This document shows positions 7,722-9,922 of a stretch of DNA of 9,922 nt, piece by piece (the stretch's first letter is position 1; each line of letters opens with the position of its first letter). The translations under genes were made by a program, and so were the position numbers. Location: the NCBI GenBank assembly GCA_024640385.1, contig JAHEFC010000126.1, positions 1 to 9,922 of the forward strand, read 5' to 3'. The notes beneath the pieces were generated by a model that searched no databases, was not told the DNA's origin, and saw only the letters and a program-made list of their open reading frames with translations. This DNA comes from Sphingobacteriales bacterium. Its GTDB lineage: Bacteria > Bacteroidota > Bacteroidia > Chitinophagales > Chitinophagaceae.

Positions 7722-8906
7722 TTATATCTTAAACAATTTCCTATCAGGGATCAGCTCCGCACCGTTCTCAATTGACACCACATAATAGGAAAGTGGCTTA
7801 CCCATATCTCGTTCATAAGCAGAAGTGATCGAGTCCAGCAAGTTCTCCAACACTTCCTCCCTTACTATATTCAGCGTACAACCGCCAAACCCTCCCCCCA
7901 TCATTCTTGCTCCAAGCACTCCCTTATTGGTCCTTACCTGGTTAACCAGGTAATCCAGCTCAGTACAACTCACTTCATAATCATTGCTCAGGCCCCGGTG
8001 GGAAGCATACATCTTCCGGCCGAGCTCGGCTATATTGCCTTTCTTCAGGTCTACACAGGCAGTAAGCAGGCGGTTATTTTCTTCTATCACGTATTTACAG
8101 CGCCTGTAGATGGTATTATCTTTTGGTAATACATAGCTGCACAGCATTTCATGGGTAACGTCCCTCAACGCCGCAACCTGTGGCACATGTGCCTGCACCC
8201 AGGCCACCCCCTGTTCGCACTGCTGCCGGCGGGTATTGTACTCAGAAGAAGAGTGGCTGTGTTTAATATCGGTATTCAGCAATACCATCTTCAACCCGTC
8301 CATATTAAGAGGGATATACTCGTACAACAGACTGCGGCAATCCAGGTTGATCACATGATCGTGCCTTCCAAAAAGGGAGGCGAACATATCCATTACGCCA
8401 CATTTGACTCCTGCGAATTCGTGTTCCGCAAGCATCGCTATATGGGCCATTTCTGCCCTGGTCAACCCTTTGGCGAACTGGCTGTTCAACGCGAAAACCG
8501 TGGCACATTCAAGTGCGGCAGAAGAAGAAAGCCCAGCACCGATGGGTATATCACCATCGATCAGCAGGTTGAATCCACCCAATACGGAGCCGCCTTTAAG
8601 TAACTGGTCCACTACCCCAAGAACATAGACCGACCAGTGCTGGTCGATTTTTTTTACCTGGTCCAAACTGGTTTCAAAAAACTCGGCATACTGGGTAGCA
8701 TAGACCAGTATGCGGTCGTCATCACGCTTTCCAATGGCAACATACATGGCCTTGTCGATTGCGGCAGGCAGCACAAAACCATCGTTATAGTCAGTATGCT
8801 CGCCAATGATATTGACACGTCCCGGCGACCGGACAACCAACGGTTCTTCTGACGAACCGAAGACTTCGCAATAACTGGCAGAAATACTAGCCTTATTAAA
8901 TTTCAT
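7722..8906 (-). CDS. galK: Galactokinase (GHMP kinase family)
   Basis: This complete 394-residue cytoplasmic enzyme should phosphorylate alpha-D-galactose with ATP to galactose 1-phosphate, the first committed step of the Leloir pathway. The galactokinase signature SPGRVNIIGEHTDYNDG spans 27-43. It holds Arg30, Glu36, His37 and Asp39, which align with the catalytic arginine and sugar-binding residues of known enzymes. The GHMP phosphate-binding loop PIGAGLSSSAALE is at 121-133. The catalytic-base aspartate is Asp173 in KCGVMDMFASLFG, and Tyr223 matches the conserved sugar-contacting tyrosine. The third motif GARMMGGGFGGC is at 332-343. All key residues are present and the length is normal. 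The gene lies between the regulator and susC with gaps of 125 and 263 bp, so it may have its own promoter. No galT, galE or galM is visible. A different sugar specificity within the GHMP family is unlikely given the intact signature. Confidence 0.97.
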   Translation of the reverse strand: MKFNKASISASYCEVFGSSEEPLVVRSPGRVNIIGEHTDYNDGFVLPAAIDKAMYVAIGKRDDDRILVYATQYAEFFETSLDQVKKIDQHWSVYVLGVVDQLLKGGSVLGGFNLLIDGDIPIGAGLSSSAALECATVFALNSQFAKGLTRAEMAHIAMLAEHEFAGVKCGVMDMFASLFGRHDHVINLDCRSLLYEYIPLNMDGLKMVLLNTDIKHSHSSSEYNTRRQQCEQGVAWVQAHVPQVAALRDVTHEMLCSYVLPKDNTIYRRCKYVIEENNRLLTACVDLKKGNIAELGRKMYASHRGLSNDYEVSCTELDYLVNQVRTNKGVLGARMMGGGFGGCTLNIVREEVLENLLDSITSAYERDMGKPLSYYVVSIENGAELIPDRKLFKI

Positions 8907-8932
8907 GTTGATCGGGGTAACAATAGATCAAT

Positions 8933-8948
8933 TCCGGCCCAAGCCGGA
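8933..8948 (-). repeat. Perfect inverted repeat in the galK upstream region
   Basis: TCCGGC and GCCGGA are perfect six-bp arms separated by four bases, ending 27 nt before the galK ATG. Neither strand has a T-run after it, so it is not a normal terminator. It directly abuts a -7-like box, so it could be an operator, or a stem-loop at or near the 5' end of galK mRNA. Its presence is certain; its function is inferred. Confidence 0.5.
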
Positions 8949-8978
8949 TAAAAATAAATGAAACACCACCCGTTCAAT
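8949..8978 (-). promoter_or_regulatory. Candidate galK promoter (Bacteroidota -33/-7 type)
   Basis: The minus strand carries ATTG (8978-8975, three of four matches to TTTG), an 18-bp spacer, then TATTTTTA (8956-8949, seven of eight matches to TAnnTTTG). Transcription would start within or just after the adjacent inverted repeat, giving a leader of roughly 30-40 nt. AT-rich intergenic DNA yields such matches by chance, so this is only a candidate. Confidence 0.4.
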
Positions 8979-8992
8979 GGGGGAAATACCAT

Positions 8993-9031
8993 AAAAAAGA
9001 GGGAGTAAATTCGTATAATAACAGATTCCCC
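8993..9031 (-). terminator. Weak candidate terminator after the regulator gene
   Basis: Immediately after the stop codon the minus strand reads GGGGA, then a loop of about 22 nt, then TCCC, then TC and a run of six T (8998-8993). The stem is only four to five bp with a long loop, so termination is uncertain and co-transcription of the regulator with galK cannot be excluded. Confidence 0.28.
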
Positions 9032-9922
9032 TTAGTCTTTGGTTATATTCTCGTTGACTTTATAATTCCTGCTAAAGGTTTTCCTGTATTTCTTAATATA
9101 GTCGGAAGGCTTCATCCCAAACGTTTTGGTGAACTGTTCACGGAAGTATTTGACGTCTTTGATACCTACAAAAAAAGCAGTCTGGTTTATGTTATAGTCC
9201 GTATTGATGAACATTTCAGCTGCTTTCCGCAGACGAATATACCTGATAAAGGAATTTGCACTTTGTCCTGAAATTGACTTTATGAGTTTGTACAGCTTGC
9301 TATGGCTCATCCCGATCCTGGAAGCCAGCACCAGCACATTGAAATCATCATCGTCCAGGTGCTTTTCCACGATCCCAATACAGGTATCCAGAAAATCTTT
9401 GTATTCAGCGGAGATCTTCAGGTTATGCTGTTGATGGGTGATCTCGTTATAAAAATATTTTTGAAGATTTTTCTGGTTGCGGATCAGGCTTTGTATCCTG
9501 GCCACCAACAGGTCTTTTTCAAAAGGTTTGGTGATATAATCATCAGCACCGAGTTCTACAGCCCTCTTCTTGGATTCAGGAGAATAACTACCGGTGATCA
9601 GAATAAATGGAATATGACTGAGCTCTGGTGCCCCCTTAACTTCCTGGCAAAAGTCCAGGCCCGATTTTTCATTCATGACCACATCACTGATAATGATATC
9701 AGGCATTTTTTCCCTGGTCATTCGTATTGCTTCTTCCCCGTCAGCAGCTTCAAACACAATGAAGTCTTTCAGGAATTCCCGAACCAGGTAACCTCTCATG
9801 TGTGCATTGTCATCCACGATCAATATGGAATGCTTCTCATTTACAATGGACTCGAGCCCATCAGAACCCGCAGACGGCGGAGGCAGAATAACCTGTTGCC
9901 CCTCTGCGATCTCATGGACCAA
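9032..9922 (-). CDS. C-terminal part of a hybrid two-component-type regulator: receiver plus AraC-family HTH
   Basis: The frame enters from the right edge and ends at 9032, leaving 296 visible residues; the TTG at the edge is not a credible start. Residues 1-30 look like a linker. A response-regulator receiver spans about 32-150: acidic pair Asp37-Asp38 in ILIVDDN, phospho-acceptor Asp80 in IIISDVVM, Thr110 in FILITGS, and Lys132 in YITKPFE. An AraC-type DNA-binding domain with two helix-turn-helix units spans about 180-285 (FNVLVLASRIGMSHSKLYKLIKS and YFREQFTKTFGMKPSDYIKKY). In Bacteroidota this arrangement is typical of hybrid two-component sensors, whose periplasmic sensor and histidine kinase would lie outside the window. 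A free-standing response regulator is possible, but the linker before the receiver favours a larger protein. Its position next to galK and susCD suggests it controls this locus in response to a sugar. Confidence 0.9.
   Translation of the reverse strand: MVHEIAEGQQVILPPPSAGSDGLESIVNEKHSILIVDDNAHMRGYLVREFLKDFIVFEAADGEEAIRMTREKMPDIIISDVVMNEKSGLDFCQEVKGAPELSHIPFILITGSYSPESKKRAVELGADDYITKPFEKDLLVARIQSLIRNQKNLQKYFYNEITHQQHNLKISAEYKDFLDTCIGIVEKHLDDDDFNVLVLASRIGMSHSKLYKLIKSISGQSANSFIRYIRLRKAAEMFINTDYNINQTAFFVGIKDVKYFREQFTKTFGMKPSDYIKKYRKTFSRNYKVNENITKD

Noticed and set aside
8933..8948. Intrinsic terminator at the galK-upstream inverted repeat
   Set aside because: No T-run follows on either strand.
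9032..9922. Stand-alone AraC-family response regulator starting at the right edge
   Set aside because: The edge TTG is merely the first in-frame near-start codon in the window; the preceding linker-like residues suggest the gene continues upstream.

Overview
The window looks like part of a polysaccharide-utilisation-type locus from a member of the Bacteroidota, probably a soil or plant-associated Chitinophagales relative. The support is a SusC/SusD pair, a hybrid two-component-type regulator ending in an AraC DNA-binding domain, Bacteroidota-style lipoprotein signals, and start regions with no strong Shine-Dalgarno sequences. The family-level placement is inference.

All five genes lie on the minus strand, so transcription runs from high to low coordinates. 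They are: (1) the 3' part of a regulator with a receiver domain and AraC-type HTH (9922-9032, start outside the window); (2) a complete galactokinase, galK (8906-7722); (3) a 263-bp intergenic region with a likely galK terminator and a repeat-rich susC upstream region; (4) a SusC-like TonB-dependent outer-membrane transporter (7458-4252); (5) a SusD-like lipoprotein (4239-2353), only 12 bp after susC; (6) a 77-bp gap filled largely by a 34-nt near-perfect palindrome; (7) a large FG-GAP/VCBS-repeat lipoprotein with an ASPIC/UnbV domain (2275 to the left edge, C-terminus outside the window). This last reading frame is open for all 758 visible codons.

Inferred working model: the regulator senses a sugar signal and switches on the locus. 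SusC and SusD form the outer-membrane import complex. The FG-GAP lipoprotein sits where classical loci encode an extra surface glycan-binding protein and may capture substrate or act as an accessory. Galactokinase phosphorylates galactose released inside the cell, which suggests a galactose-containing substrate. No glycoside hydrolase is visible, so degradative enzymes, if any, lie outside the window.

There is no CRISPR array, insertion sequence, tRNA or rRNA, and no gene-free stretch above 300 bp. The least explained parts are the susD/FG-GAP palindrome, the repeat architecture upstream of susC and galK, and the role of the FG-GAP lipoprotein.
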